Below are positions 63,218 through 64,000 of a stretch of 64,000 bases of DNA, piece after piece. The notes under the pieces are model-generated. The model ran no database searches, was not told where the DNA came from, and saw only the letters and a list, made by a program, of their open reading frames with translations. Both the position numbers and the translations under genes were made by a program. Every line of letters starts with the position of its first letter. Positions within the stretch are counted from its first letter, which is position 1. This stretch comes from Bugula neritina. Taxonomy: Eukaryota; Bryozoa; Gymnolaemata; Cheilostomatida; Bugulidae. The stretch covers positions 7,045,722 to 7,109,721 of the forward strand of contig OZ037766.1 in the NCBI GenBank assembly GCA_964035545.1, written 5' to 3'.

Positions 63218-64000
63218 GTTTTTCAATCACATAATGATTTTATTATAGTTATCTGCAACTAGTTGAATGCATTTTGTAAAAACAGTATACTGATGAGATT
63301 ATAGCCTCAATCACTGTCAAAGAATTCATCTATTATTATTATATACATAGTATAAGATAAAAAATGTGAAAATTCTTATAAACTATTAATATACATTAGC
63401 CACTCATTGAACTGAGTGTTGGAGATGTCAGTTTGATTTTGAATGCTGTCAAAAGATTCATATATTTTAATCATTATAATATATGAGATAAAAAATATGT
63501 AGTGCAGAAATGCTCAAGTTACTAATATGTTAAACATTCTTTAGACAGAGTTTTCAAGATAACAATTTGATTTTTAATCTATATAATTGTATTTCAAGTC
63601 CTAAAAGCAATTATATACTGCATTATTTTTATTCTAAGAACAAATCAGGGAAACAGCTGTATTAAAAATACCAGGAATCATCTAATGACATACACATTAG
63701 CTTGATTCACTGCTGCTAATATAGATACTTCCACTGCTCCAGCTAATTAAACTACATCAGTTGTGTGCTAAGTATTTGTTAATAAAGCAGATTTATATGC
63801 TAACAAGTGCTATGTATAGCACTGCTTATAGCAGACTCTAATCTTATATCAATACACTGTACTAAAGGTTCTTTCATTTTAGTATTTACTTGCCTTGAGA
63901 AGTCTACTTCATGTCATTATTTTTTATCCTCCCTCCATATAAAATGTCTGAGTGTTTCTGTATGCATCGTCTCTTATCTTGCTGATTATTATCTTATTTT
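63218..64000. other. No gene seen; right flank
   Basis: AT-rich sequence with no supported exon or element. A repeated phrase around TGATTTTGAATGCTGTCAAA / TAGCCTCAATCACTGTCAAA (63300-63460) hints at an old short duplication only. Confidence 0.4.

Overview
The window is eukaryotic, almost certainly animal, nuclear DNA. It is AT-rich and has spliceosomal introns with GT/AG borders, tRNA-derived SINEs, DNA-transposon remnants and many micro- and minisatellites. The gene content (astacin proteases with ShK domains, a germline PIWI, a MAM-domain secreted protein, and UMP synthase in the animal fused form) points to a marine-type invertebrate. Cnidarian, sponge or lophotrochozoan are all possible; I cannot place it more finely from sequence alone. 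The standard genetic code fits every gene.

Layout. 1-4.1 kb: no gene, one TA-flanked non-autonomous DNA transposon. 4.1-13.1 kb: a degenerate tandem array of repeat units carrying a short coiled-coil reading frame, with a duplicated SINE and a 2.05 kb pogo/Tigger-like element whose pre-insertion site survives in a sister unit. 15.6-27.3 kb (minus): a 13-exon astacin metalloprotease with five C-terminal ShK domains. Its introns hold a perfect 444-bp palindrome, two TIR MITEs (675 and 430 bp), SINEs and long microsatellites. 28.7-33.0 kb (minus): a tandem paralogue with 12 exons and four ShK domains. 35.6-50.7 kb (minus): a complete 17-exon PIWI gene of PIWIL2 type (953 aa by my exon model) with an intact DEDH slicer tetrad. 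A three-exon secreted MAM-domain gene lies antisense inside its third intron. 53.1-62.0 kb (plus): a 15-exon UMP synthase gene, followed by a fresh SINE with a 16-bp target duplication and one isolated exon-like stretch.

The most unusual gene is UMP synthase. It encodes two complete OPRT domains before the OMP decarboxylase (OPRT-OPRT-ODC, 698 aa, against about 480 aa in human). The duplicated exons keep identical intron positions and phases. The second OPRT has lost conserved substrate/PRPP residues (Lys to Ser, Thr to Val) but keeps the basic catalytic loop, which in known OPRTs is donated to the partner subunit's active site. This suggests an internal pseudo-dimer. The duplicated exons form a 618-nt in-frame cassette, so skipping them would give a normal single-OPRT enzyme.

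The genes do not form one pathway. The two astacins are a tandem duplicate pair. PIWI and UMPS are divergently transcribed across a 2.4-kb low-complexity gap. All exon coordinates were derived by hand from reading frame, splice consensus and family similarity; every junction used keeps phase and every total CDS length divides by three.
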